This document shows positions 49,283-60,836 of a stretch of DNA of 64,000 bases, in pieces; the first letter of the stretch is position 1; each line of letters begins with the position of its first letter. The notes beneath the pieces are model-generated. The model ran no database searches and was not told the origin of the DNA. It saw only the letters and a list, made by a program, of their open reading frames with translations. The position numbers and the translations under genes were made by a program. Source of the stretch: Motacilla alba alba (taxonomy: Eukaryota > Chordata > Aves > Passeriformes > Motacillidae); assembly GCF_015832195.1 (NCBI RefSeq), contig NC_052032.1, positions 4,346,618-4,410,617 on the forward strand, given 5' to 3'.

Positions 49283-49378
49283 CTGTTAGGAGAGAGAGGG
49301 GATAGGAGGAAGGAGAGAGAGAAAGAGAAACGGAGGGGAGGAGAGGGAGGAGGAAGAGAAAGAGAGAGATTAAAAATG
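49283..49378 (-). other. Exon 2 acceptor with a 94-nt AG-free pyrimidine tract
   Basis: On the BRINP1 strand the sequence before CCTAACAG is nearly pure C/T, with no AG between the acceptor AG (49284-49283) and the AG at 49380-49379. The only adenosines inside are at 49286-49287, 49303, 49370-49371 and 49377. The best branch-point match is TTAAT with A at 49370, about 87 nt upstream of the exon. The tract appears on the plus strand as GA-rich simple sequence. Confidence 0.7.
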
Positions 49379-49846
49379 CTCTGATCCTTTGACAACCTTC
49401 TCTCGTGGTGAAAACAGATGTGAAAAATCAGGTATTAAAAGACTTTGGTTTTCCTGTATTAGACCTTAGAGTATTTGGCAGTGTTTTATTCATGTATTTC
49501 AGTGGTGCCTTTAGCCTCCTGAGCATATACCACCTTTGAAATAACCAGGTCCTGACCTGAGACATCCTCACCCCAGCTTCTCCATCATTTCCCTCATGAA
49601 GTTCTCCACAGTGCTGCAAAGGCGAGTGAAGGCCAAGCACAGGAGGTGGCTGCACCCTAGGCTACAATTACCCCTTTATTGTCCTTTTAATGCTGTGCCA
49701 GAGAAACATGTCTTCTGCTTTCATGTCTCTCTGATGATCTGTAATCCATACTCTGTGCAACCTGAGCAATCTATAAAGACCCAGCTCTTACTTTCAAGTG
49801 CTGCCAAAAAAAGAAATAAAACAAAATAATTACCCAGGTCTGGTGA

Positions 49847-49888
49847 CGAGCACACACAGACACACTCACACACACAGACACACACAAC
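49847..49888 (+). repeat. (CA)n/(GACACA)n microsatellite
   Basis: The run gagcacacacagacacactcacacacacagacacacacaac is an imperfect CA repeat about 570 bp upstream of exon 2. Confidence 0.85.
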
Positions 49889-50164
49889 TATGAAATCCTG
49901 CCAGACTCTGACAGACAAAAATGTCCTCACCCTGCTTTCCTGCTGGGGAGTTGGGGAGGTGTGTGTGGTGCAGGGGATGGGGTCTGCTGCTATTTCAGTT
50001 ATGGTGGGACCTCGAGGCTCTTCCCAAGATCAAGGCTCTGCAGGGTGACAGGCTGAGCATGCACATTCAGCCAGGGAGATCCTTCCCAGCACCTGGAGCA
50101 GGGCACACTCTCACTGCCATGGTGGGAGAGCAGCAAAGCAAGGCTGGGGACAGCCCTGTGCCAG

Positions 50165-50350
50165 CCAGCTCCTCTCCCAGGCATGTGACAAGACAGATGA
50201 TGAGTGGGAAGGCAAACAGGGGGTAAGGTGCCCTGCCAAAGGTTACACAGCAAGCCATGGGTACAGCTGGAAGAGAGCCCTGCTCTCCTGACTCCCATCC
50301 CCAGCATCTCAGCCCTTAGCTCATCCTCCTCCCAGCCAGGCTGCTGGACC
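50165..50350 (+). mobile_element. MIR-like ancient SINE remnant
   Basis: The run ggtgccctgccaaaggttacacagcaagccatgg, then gctggaagagagccctgctctcctgactcccatcccc, follows the layout of the MIR or L2-type core (cttgcccaaggtcacacagc ... gaacccaggtctcctgactcc). It is a plausible amniote-wide ancient SINE in plus orientation. Confidence 0.55.
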
Positions 50351-50440
50351 ATGGCCCTGCTGGCTCCCTGACCCTGCTGGCACTGTGGCACTGGTGGCAC
50401 CATGGCCCTGCTGGTGCCCTGGCACTGCTGGCACCATGCC
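50346..50440 (+). repeat. Degenerate accatggccctgctggc repeat
   Basis: Three accatg(g)cccc/ctgctgg starts at about 50348, 50399 and 50433 alternate with gcactgctggcac blocks. It is a C/T/G-rich degenerate tandem array upstream of exon 2. Confidence 0.6.
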
Positions 50441-52739
50441 CCAGGTGCCAGGTGAGGGACCTGTTTAGCTGTCACCCCCACCCAGGATGGTCCCCTCCTG
50501 CTTCCAGAGCACAACGTGGCTGCTGCAGCAGCTCAGCCTGTTGGGCTGTGCTCCTCGCCCCTGGCAGCTGCTTGCAGAAAGTCCTCTCCATGCTCACAGC
50601 TGGTTCCTGCTCCTGCCTTCTGGGTTTTGTGGCAGGAGTGCCAGCACTGTGGGCTGGCAGTGATCACAAGGCTGCTCCCCGACTCTGGGAGCACAAGCTG
50701 TGCTCAGGACAGGTGGTACCCACCTGTTTCTGTAAAACACAGTGCAGAGGGACTGCAGACACTTTTTACAGCGGGAGAAATGAGGCTACTCAGAGCTTTG
50801 CCACAGTGAGAGCTCATGTCAGGCTTCTTTGTACATCTCCGGAAAACTTTCTGGGTTTGAGCCTGAGTCCTCTAAAAGTTTGTAACTCCCAGAAAGAAAA
50901 GATTTGGTTGGGAGTGTAGGAGAGGTGTGCTAGGGGTGCCACCTGCACTCCCAGCACTGTGTGTGGGCCTTGGCTGCTGGCAGCAGCAGAGCAGAGGTGC
51001 TGGTGGTCAGCACGGCCATCCCTCTGCTCCAGGAGCTTTCCCTGGAGCATGGCAGGGCTGCATCCCGTGGCAATGAGGGTGTGAGCTGCTGTGCAGGTGG
51101 GTTGGAGCCCTGGATGTGCCGGGCAGCTCAGGAGCCCTCTCTGTGTGCCAGAGAGTGGGAGCCTGCACGTGGGCACAGCATGTGCTCGAGGAGCTGCAGT
51201 AGGCTCAGCAGCACTCCACAGAACTGAGTTGTGTAAGTCATAAAGATGATACTCAGCTGTTGCATTACAGGAAGAAATGGGGGAAAAAATATTAAATATG
51301 GAAAAGTCAGCCAATGTTTGATTTTTCTGTTGGTCCCATATAAACTTCTTTCTAATTGCAGATGGAATATTACTGTTATTAAATCTGGTGGTACCTGCAG
51401 CTCCTGTTATTCCTTTTCTGGAGACACATTTCTAACATCAGCCTTCACCACTGACTCCTATTTCACCTCTGAACAGGGAGGTTCTCAGTGCTTAGTCCCT
51501 CATATCACACACAGAATGGTTCTACTTTACCTCACAAAACAGGGGAGTTTCTAGCCCCACCCTGAGGGCAACAGAACACATTCCAAGTGGGCCACAGAAC
51601 ATCCCTGTTTCCACTCATTCATGAGCCCGAGATGATTTCTGGGGAATGCTCCCAGCTACATCCCACCCTCAGCACCCCCAAATTCCAGTTCAGAAGAGCA
51701 TTTTCACTGCTTCTCCACCCAGGCTCCTTCCCTGCCTGGTTGCTCTTGTCCCTCAGCTGCAAACTCAGCATATTTGCCATGAGCTGGGTGCGCAGACAAC
51801 AATCAGCTGCTCTGTACATGTTGTCCCAGCTTCCTTGGTCGTCTGTTCATTAAACTCACCCACAGCTATTCCCCTCATCTGCCAGCCTGGATCAGTTTTC
51901 CCTTAAATATTTCACTGTCTATTGGATTTCTGTTGCAGAGAGAGGAAGGGAGCTCTTAGGTACCCAAGTCGGGGAGAGCCCCCCTCCAGTTTGCAGCACA
52001 GTGCAAGTGAGAACTGAAATATGAGAAGAGCCAAACAAAATGGGCCTCAGAGAAATCCCAGTGTGTCCTCCTGCATGTGAATATCATACACTGGGGAAAT
52101 ATCAGCTTGTGAAAGAGAGGAGATAGTCCCTAACTCCCCTCACACAACTCTTCATCCTCTCTTCCTTTCCTTTGGGGCACAGTTGGAGTCAGGATGATTG
52201 GGGCTGTGATGTTCTTATCCAGGAGGTGTGATATGGGGAGAAGATGCCTTGAGACCACTGAAGAAATGATCACATCCAGCCTGGAAGCAGCCTGGATCAG
52301 TTCTGAGGGCAGGGAGGGGTGCCCGAGGCAATGGAGGATGGTGGAGCACAACTGGGTCCAGACTACTATCACACCATCAACTTTAATTTTTTAGTAGTAT
52401 CTTTTTCCCCCCTGTAGCTGCTGTAGAGATGTTGTTTCACATTAAAGATTAATCCACTCCACAGGGCTGGTCCCCATGGAAGCTATAAAGCTTACTAAAG
52501 TGGGACTATCTTGTGTCTAAGACAATATTGTGAGGTGCACTCAATCTACCTCCTAACAAGCTTGAATCTGAAATTAATTTTTCAGGTGTCTTTATGGGGC
52601 TCCACTGATGTGAAATATGGTCTGTGGATTTGGCAAAAGGAACCAGGGAAGAGGCAGGGAGGGGATGCCTCCAAGTCTAGAGCCCTTGGGTGGGAGACCC
52701 CAGGCTAACTAACAGCTACATCTGGCACAGAAGCAACCT

Positions 52740-52900
52740 GTGGACTAAAGAGTGGGCTTGGGGGAGCCAGACACTGGGTTTTGATCCAAGAAGCCAGTGT
52801 TTTGCTCAACTCTATCCCAAATTCCCCCTACGACCTTGGGCAGTGCCCTTACATGTGGGGTCTTGGCCTCACTTTCCAATTACCAGCATGGAGTCACAAT
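52740..52900 (-). mobile_element. MIR-like ancient SINE remnant
   Basis: The plus strand reads gccagacactgggttttgatccaagaagccagtgttttgctcaac, then cgaccttgggcagtgccc and tggcctcactttcc. This is the reverse-complement order of the MIR core (gggttcgaatcc ... gtgaccttgggcaagtcac ... cctcagtttcc). Confidence 0.45.
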
Positions 52901-55900
52901 GGGATTTGTGTGACTCTTTAGACAAAGAAACTGCTGGAGAGGCCAGAATTGGGCTGTATACCTCCCAAAACACAAACCTGCTGCCCACGTGGCTCCCAAG
53001 GTGTTTCTGTCCCAGTGAATGCCAACCATTTCAGCAAGCTTTGCAGGGCAGCAGTTAACAAAGCCCAGCTCTGCAGCCCATTTCCACAAGAAAGGGAAGC
53101 ACAGCAGAGCAGGGAGGGAGTTGGGTCCTTCTGGCTCGTGTCAACAAACACAATCATGCAATCATCACATCTGTTAATAAACATGATCCGTGGGTGAGCC
53201 AGGACATGGCTCCAGTTCACAGCAAACAAGCAGTGGGAGAAGAAAATGTTGGATGTGCTGACTCTGAGTCATGGTACAGTCATTTTCCAGCACCATCCAG
53301 CATGGAAGCACATCCCCCAGTGCACATGGAGATCCCTCTTAAAGCCCCTTGGAGTTTGTTAGGTGGCTTAAGATGCCCTTTTCCTAATACCAATTCAGCC
53401 TGGAACATTAAATGTTCCTTATCTTATGAGTCTACAGGGTTCTTGGAGGAAAAATAGGCAAGTATTTTCTGCAAAGTGCAAGTTGTATTTGAATGTACAC
53501 TTAATTTCTTTGTGATTGATATCTGTGTGTTAATTATATTCTATTTTCAGCAATACCTTCGCTGTCACAAGGCAGTGCCTTTTATCCGAGGAGTTCAAAT
53601 TGAATTAGAGACATTAATTAAAGCTCTCAGCACTCTAGTAAGGCAGGCAAGTGCTGTTACTCCCATTGTTTCTTGAAATAAGAAGAAAAGAATAGAGCTG
53701 GATGTCTACTTAGCCACTTAAAAGGTAATTTTTATACAGTGGGAGAGCTCAGAGTGATAGATTTTGCACAAAATTATACTGCAAGGTCTGTTTCATCCAA
53801 GGGAGGCTGTGCAGCCCCAATCCCTGCTATAAACAGGCAGACAGGATGCAGGTGCTCTGACTCTCCATCGCTTGCTGTGAACACTCCTCTGCCTCCTGGG
53901 ATTTTCTACCTTTCCCCTAACCCCTGCACCTTTCAGTTATCTCTTCTATTAGATCCAAATTGATCTCACACACATCCCTTCTGTTTTCCCATGCTCGTTG
54001 TTGTGAACTATTTCCATCAGAAATGCAGACTCAGGAAAGAGAAATTACTGAACACATTATTTGCAGTACAGGAATAAGTCCCCTATCTCTTTAAGCTTCA
54101 TGCACCAATAATTCTTCCTTGTGTCCCACATTTGGTTCTTGGCAGGTGGAGAGAGGTTTCTGCCTGCTGCCATTTACCAGAGGGAAGAGGCTAACAATTG
54201 CTATTTGTATCTGAAACAGTTCTGCTCTTCAGCAACTTCACACACAGCTTTAGGATGCTGATAAATTAGTAAGAGACTGAAGTGTCAGGGGAGAGATGAA
54301 ACAGCTTATGTTAGTTTAGAGCTCAACCCTGGAAAGTGACGAATGTCTGACCTCATTTCAGAGAACAGATTAAGTGTACCCTTAATTTTAAGTACAGGAT
54401 GTGCTACTCTAGCTTTTATTCAGCTATGCCTGCTTTGAGTTTGTGCACTCAGATTCCTGGACAGCTAATTGCTGCCCCACACCTTTAGGATTTAACTTGT
54501 GGAGCAGTAACATTTCTGTTGTGCCTCTAACTGAGAGATGGCCCATGAAAATCTTGGAAAGACAACAGCCAGGAGCAGCCCTGCCTGTCCTTTGGAAACC
54601 TGGCCCAGCAACCCAACCAAGCTGGGGCCACCTTTCCTCTGTCAGGGCCAGAGGAATTCAGGCAATGTGGATGGAAAGGGAAGCCAATCTGTCAGAGTTT
54701 AAGTCATATGAACTGCTGTGGATAAACCTGAGCTCTGGAAAAACAGAATTTGGGCACTTCTGACCAAGATGTCTTTATAGCTCAGACTGCAGACACTGGT
54801 ATCTGACTGAGTCAGGGCTGGAGCTGCAACTCAGCAGTGGCTCTGCCTCTCTGGGTGACTGTGGCATACAACACCGTAAAATCCCAAATGGTTGTAAAGC
54901 TGTTTTTTCAGGGAAGTGGGATTTCACTATTTCAGGCAGTGATTGGCTAATCCATCCCCAAATCTCAGTAATTTTGCTCTGATCCGTGGCTAAATTTGCA
55001 TTATTCTTTCACCACTCCAGTTTTAAATATGCATGAGTGGTTAGACCTGTGGGATCTTCATCAGCCGAAACATTTTTGGGTGAGGAAAGACAAGGAGAGA
55101 AGATGAGAAATACCTCTCCAAAAATACCAACAGAGTCCACAAATTCACTTCACTTTTGCCAAATTGCTCATGCTGAAAAAAATAATGATTGGGAGATGTC
55201 AGTGTTTGGGTTGTGAGAGCTCCAAGGGAGTTTCCAAATCTCAGTTTGAAACTACTGGAGCTTTTTCTCCTTTTGATTTGTCTTTCCATGCTCTTAAGAT
55301 GGAGCACTGATAAAAATATCACTTTTGACCCCAAATGATTTGTAGGAGAAAAGATTTTTTTTTCCTTTTCAGTTTATCAACACTTTGCTTACAATTTGTC
55401 AGAATATTCCATGAATGAAAACACCCCACAAACCCTCTTTTATTAATGCAGTTCAGCTGGCAGCCTAAAGGGAGCAGGTTTTTTGCAGAAACTCCAATTA
55501 TTCCCTGCCTGTGAGGAGGCAAGAATTGTAATGGTAACAGCTCTGTACCTGCTCTCAGCTTGTTTGTCCCCACACTTCAGCTAATTATAAACTCCTGGTG
55601 TGATGATGAGGAGGATGAGAGGTGGCTTCAAACCAAGCAAGAGTAGCAGGTGACTCCACCAAGTTACAAAATCAGGGGCTGCTGGACAGAGGGAGTCAAA
55701 CCCCAAAAGTTCTGATCATAAATCTGCTGGCCAAGGTGCCAAAGTCACTGCTCTGAATTCCAGGCTCCACAGGCACTTGGGTCAGAGCTCTGTATGGAAA
55801 GGAGATCCTTCTCACAGTGCTCCATAGGTTGGGCAAATAATTAAAATTAACTTCTGCTTGTGCACACATGTACATGGGGCAGGTTTATGGTGAAGTGCCA

Positions 55901-55944
55901 CAGGGTTATGAAGATGGTGAAGGGTCTAGAGGAAAAGCCATAGG

Positions 55945-56335
55945 AGGAGCTGCTGAGGTTTGTCCAGACTGGAGAAGAGGGGACTCAGGAGAAGTTGTGG
56001 CATTCAGGTTCCTCACAAGGGGAGGTGGAAGAGGAGGCACTGATCTCTTCTCTCTGTGACCAGTGATGGGATTGGAGGGAAGGGGTGGAGCTGGGCCAGG
56101 GCAGCTCAGGCTGGAGCTCAGGGAAAAGTTCTTCCCCTAGAGGGTGCTGGCACTGCCCAGGCTCCCCAGGGAATGGGCACGGCCCCGAGGCTGCCAGAGC
56201 TCCAGGAGCCTTTGGCCAGTGCTGCCAGGGATGCCCAGGGGGGGTTGGTGGGGTGTCTGGGCAGGGCCAGGAGCTGCACTGGATGATCCCTGTGGGCCCC
56301 TTCCCACTCAAGACATTCCCCAATTCTGCAGTTCT
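55945..56335 (+). mobile_element. CR1 LINE 3' fragment
   Basis: The stretch starts near gaggtttgtccagactggagaagagggg and includes ggctggagctcagggaaaagttcttcccctagagggtgctggcactgcccaggctccccagggaatgg. It ends ggggtgtctgggcagggccaggagctgcactggatgatccctgtgggccccttcc. It is a songbird-style CR1 3' portion in plus orientation, upstream of exon 2 and antisense to BRINP1. Confidence 0.85.
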
Positions 56336-56959
56336 GAAGCCAATCCTGCTGAATCCAAGTCTGGAACAGTGGGTGCTGCACAGACAGCAACCAGTAAAGC
56401 AGTCCATGCCCCAAAAAGCTCAGAATCCATTTAGGAGAGCAAGGACAGCAGATGGCTGGGGACAGATGGGGGAAGGCAAGGGAACAGTGAGCTAATCCCG
56501 CTCAGCGGGCTGCGGAGCAGCGGTGTCAGCACACCAGCAGCCCAACTGTTGGCAAGAGTTTGATAGCTATTGTCACAAATGAGAGTTAAAAATAGGGAGA
56601 CTGGATAATGAGCTCGCTTTTGTAGATGTTTGTGAGGAACTCCTCTCATTTGTGAAGTGGCAGAGATAGAATGAATATAGATGATAATAATAATAATGAT
56701 AAATTGCACTTTTCTGAGCTGCTTATTAAAAAAAAAATGGCGGGCGTTGAGCAGTGATTTCTATTAAGCACTGCCCTGAACTTGAAATTATTCCTACTAT
56801 TATTAAAGTATTGTCCTAGTTAGTCCACTTCCTCATAATTTCTTTTTAAGTTACACAAAAAATGCAGCTCTATCTTCTGTCTTCCTCAGTATTTATACAC
56901 CTCATATCAAAGTCCACTAATCTTACAAGTGTTAATAGATTTTTATCCTTGCAGTAGCT

Positions 56960-57120
56960 TTAGGAGATGGGGAAACACTGCTTTTTTCCATTCAGCAGGA
57001 TGGGAACTGAGACACGGGGTAGATTAATGGCTTGTCCCAGATCATTTTATAACTGCTTCAGGAATTCAACCCAAATCTCTTACGTCTCAGCTCAGTGCTA
57101 CGTCTCCTTGCAGTACCCTT
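56960..57120 (+). mobile_element. MIR-like ancient SINE remnant
   Basis: The run agatggggaaacactgc, gggaactgagacacggggtagattaatggcttgtcccagatcattttataactgcttcaggaattcaacccaaatctcttacgtctc follows MIR landmarks in plus orientation, with a small insertion near 56985. Confidence 0.5.
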
Positions 57121-59489
57121 CCCACGCACCTTCATGCTACTCTTCCAGAATTAGCTGGGACTTGCCACAGAGCTGCTTAGAATTATTTTGGATTGCTCAT
57201 TTCATGTCATAAAAATGCCAATTCATCAGAGGCAAAACACTTTGTAGAAATTTGTTGATTTAAGGGGGGAAAAAAAAAGGCGTTTTGATAAAGTCAGCTT
57301 TTCTTTGGAACAGAACGTGTTGAGTGCTCCGTTTGGAAGGGATCGGTTCAAGATTGTGTTTTGTTTTTCATTACATGTTGAGTAACATACATTCAAAATC
57401 AAAATCAAGTGTTTTCTTAAGCTGTGTGTTTTGACTGAGCCGAAATAGATTTTGTAATTTATGCACAAGAGGAAATACCCAAATTCATTTAATACTTTTC
57501 TCACAATTTGGAAAAAAAGGAACACCTGCAAACCAGACACAATAAACCGAACAAAAATCATACTATTCCCTGTAATTCTTACTGGAAATTCAGGAAAGGG
57601 TAATCTGAGTCCTCAGTTTAATGAGGCCTGTGCCAGCATCCAGAAATCCTGGTTTTTGCTCTCAGAACTGCTCCATCCTGGTGCCAGTCTTTCTAACACA
57701 TTCCATTGCAACAATTTGGACCTGTAAGATGAGAGGCTGAAGGAAAAAAAAGTGGTGCCAAAACTCCTCTGGAGAGCAATAATGTAATATTCAATCCAAG
57801 AAAGTCAATTCATATCCCACACCTGACAGTCTCTGCAATATTTCTGTTCCAACGTTCATTCCTGGGAAGAGACTTTGTCACCTAAGCTCACATGGAGTGA
57901 TCCTACTTCACAGGGCTTGGGAAATGCAAACTACCACTGCTTCTTTCAGTAAAAGAAGCTGAGGTTACCTAATCCTTGCAATTGATTTATCTTCCCATTT
58001 GTCTTGTCCCTCTAAAAGGAGCTTAGCCTTTGGCTAGGTTATTGTGTTCTAAGAGTGGAGGAGCAGAAGGGGTTAAATCCACAGGCCATTCCTTCTCCTG
58101 CTACAGCTCCTGCTGCTTGGATAATGCCAGCCTGCCTGCCAGGATGAAAGGCACCACTGGAGCTTCCTCTGGGCCCCCCATTTCACCACCACTCAGCTGG
58201 ATGGAGCCAGAAAAGCAGGGGCAGATGAAGAGGGGAGAGGAAAGGGACTCTGAGCTGTCACTTGCAAATTCCAGCCTTGGGCAGCTCCACCTTCCTTATC
58301 CCCTTGAATGGATGAGGAATTTGCAGTGGCCATAAAACTCTCTGTGCATTTAGCCCCCTGGTTCTTGCAGCCACTGTCTCACCCCTGCCAGGGCACTCTG
58401 GAAGCAGGGTGGCACCTCCCCAGCCAATGGCTCAGGCTTCTGTGGGAGAACAGAGTTGCAGGTAGGGCCAGGGTGAGCACAGCTGGTCCCTGATGTGGGC
58501 TCCATATCCCTGCAGCTCCCTGGGGGATGACTTAGAGGTGAGTTACACAAATCACTGGTCTAGGTATGCAGGGCACTGCTCTGAGGCTGGAAACACACAG
58601 GGTCAGCCCCTTCTGCAGCCCTGCCACCCCACAGAGGAGAAGTTAGATGCACAGCACATCAATTCAGGCTAGAAATGTGAGCTAGGATGAGTATTAGCCC
58701 CAAATAACAGCATTTCATGGGCAGCTTCTGCAGCAGAAGTCAGAATCTGGAGCTCAGGCTCTGCCATTGCAGGTTCTCCAGCAAAGTCTATTGAAGTCAA
58801 TGAGCCTTGGGTTGGATCTCATAGCAAAAAGATAATCAAATACCATATTAACTCTTAATTTGGAGCAGCGTATTAAATTAGAAACTCACATTAACCTGGA
58901 ACTGCATTTATATAATGAGAAGATTTAAAAGCTGTGTATCATGAAGGTGGGAGAACTCCTACCCAAAGCTGTTCTCAGCAGCCCTGAATCCCAGAGCCAA
59001 TCTACCTGCAGCACTGCATTTCCACCTATTCCCTGAGCCCTAAGCCTGGGATTTCCACTGGGACAGAAGGACGTGTGGAAAATAAAGCCATCTCATCCTC
59101 ACCAGTATTAATCTGTCAAGCACAGAAGGCTGGTACCAGCTAGGCTCCAACCAAAGCCAAGAACTAGAAAATCCCTGAGGATCTTGAGGATCTGCACTGG
59201 CATCACAAACACCCTCTCCCATCAGTGCAACAGCTCTACAACACAGATATGCTAAAAAAAAAATAAAACTGGAGGAATTCAGTCTTTTCTGGGATTAAAG
59301 TTCAACACCATCCAGGTCTGAGCATCTCAAACATTGCAGGCCTTTTTTACCCACATTTGAGGCCATCTCTAGCTGTGAGCTTTATTTATTTCCTTCTCTG
59401 AGACTGTTCTGCTCTGTGCTTAATCCATCTCCTGACCACCTGGAGCGTTTGAGAGTCTTGGCTGTGCTGCTTGTCTGTTTGGATAGACT

Positions 59490-59720
59490 CTAAGTGGAGC
59501 TGGTCAAAAAATTTTGACAGAACAGTTTTTCGCAGGAAAACGCAGTTCCCTCAAAATCGAAATGTTGCATGGGAACGTCAATTTTGACAAACTTTTTTCA
59601 CGTTTAAAGTGTCAAAACAAATCGGTTTGATTTTCTCTCTTCATTTCAGTCATATTGAAATGTTTAATTTTGAGGAAATAAACACATTATTTTTGTATTG
59701 TTTCAATTAATTTGTTTTGA
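59490..59720. repeat. Ancient A/T-rich interspersed repeat remnant
   Basis: The sequence gagctggtcaaaaaattttgacagaacagtttttcgcagg, with repeated ttttgaca, gaaatgtt and caaaacaaat blocks, resembles an old archosaur/turtle dispersed element that I recall but cannot name. It has several CpGs in otherwise A/T-rich DNA, which fits a specific origin and not simple A/T drift. Confidence 0.4.
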
Positions 59721-60101
59721 CATTTCTACATATTGTGTATTGTACTGATATATGTTTAGAATACATTATACATTGCATAAAGCTGTTTATTTTATGTATT
59801 ATCATACAATGCCAAATATTTCCCACAGCATCTTAGTACTTCAACACTAAGGAACAGAAGATATCAATGATCTCAAATTATTATTGCTTTTAAATTTTTA
59901 GGTCGTAAGAGCCTTGTGGGATCATGGTTCTCCTTCACACTGAAGTTTATAAAAAACCACCACATATCAAAAGGCAAGGTTTTCCCAAGGAAATTGTCCA
60001 TTTTCCAAGCAGCTCTGTCAGCCCAATGACAGCAAAGTACAGCTCCTCTCCCTTCTGCACACCAGAAAACCAACTCCTCTACTTGTTAAAGGGAAAAAAA
60101 A

Positions 60102-60125
60102 TAGAAGAAGAAGAAGAAGAAGAAA
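60102..60125 (+). repeat. (GAA)n microsatellite
   Basis: About seven gaa/aga units follow an A-rich run (aaaaaatagaagaagaag). Confidence 0.85.
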
Positions 60126-60436
60126 ATGCAGATTTTCCCAGAGTGGAATCTGTATGCAATGTTTTCCTGAGCTTCAGGGATTTAAAAGTCTGAATACCAT
60201 TGACCTCCTGGGACCTCTGTCTTCCAAACCACTTACGTACTTTTAAAAGATGTATTCCACCTCCTTCTTGGAAGTCTACCTGATTTTTTTTTCTTTATTT
60301 GAAACCACATTTCTGCTCCCCTGCACATAGCAAAGGGGAATCATTCTGTGAATTTCTGCTGCCACGTCCATGCAGGTGGTGGGAAAAGTGGGTGGAAAAG
60401 AAGGGCAAAGCAAGAGGCAAAGGGGAGGGCAAGTAT

Positions 60437-60836
60437 TGTAGAATCAGGTGATCCCCCAGCCAGGGAATACTGTGCTCTGACTCCATGATTCAGAAGGCTG
60501 AACAATTGCTTTATTAAGCTATTCTATATTACACTGATACTATACTAAATTACATACTAAAGAATACTATACTAAAGAATACTAAAGAAACCCCCATGAC
60601 TGTCTGAGACAGCCAGGACACAGCTTTGACCCAATTGGCCAAGGAACCAAAACAACCCTCACCAGTGTCCAATTAACAAATCACGTTGGGTAAACAATCT
60701 CCATAACACATTCCACGTGTGCAAAACAACAGGAGCAGTGAATAGAGATAAGAATTTTTTTCTCTTTTTCTCTGAGGTTCTCACTACCTTCCCCAGGAAG
60801 AATCCTTGGAGAGCTTGTGCCTTCTGCTTTCTGTGA
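60437..60836 (-). mobile_element. Solo LTR in presumed intron 1, BRINP1 sense orientation
   Basis: The plus strand begins tgtagaatcaggtgatcc, the complement of an LTR 3' end. It carries the poly(A) signal complement at 60510-60515 and repeated taaagaatacta units, then shares ccaaggaacc, gtaaacaat, aggagcag and gataagaatt blocks with the LTR at 48638-49001. The right edge near 60836 is approximate, and I could not find a convincing target duplication (left flank aagtat). As a sense LTR upstream of the start-codon exon it could in principle supply promoter activity, but nothing here shows that it does. Confidence 0.65.
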
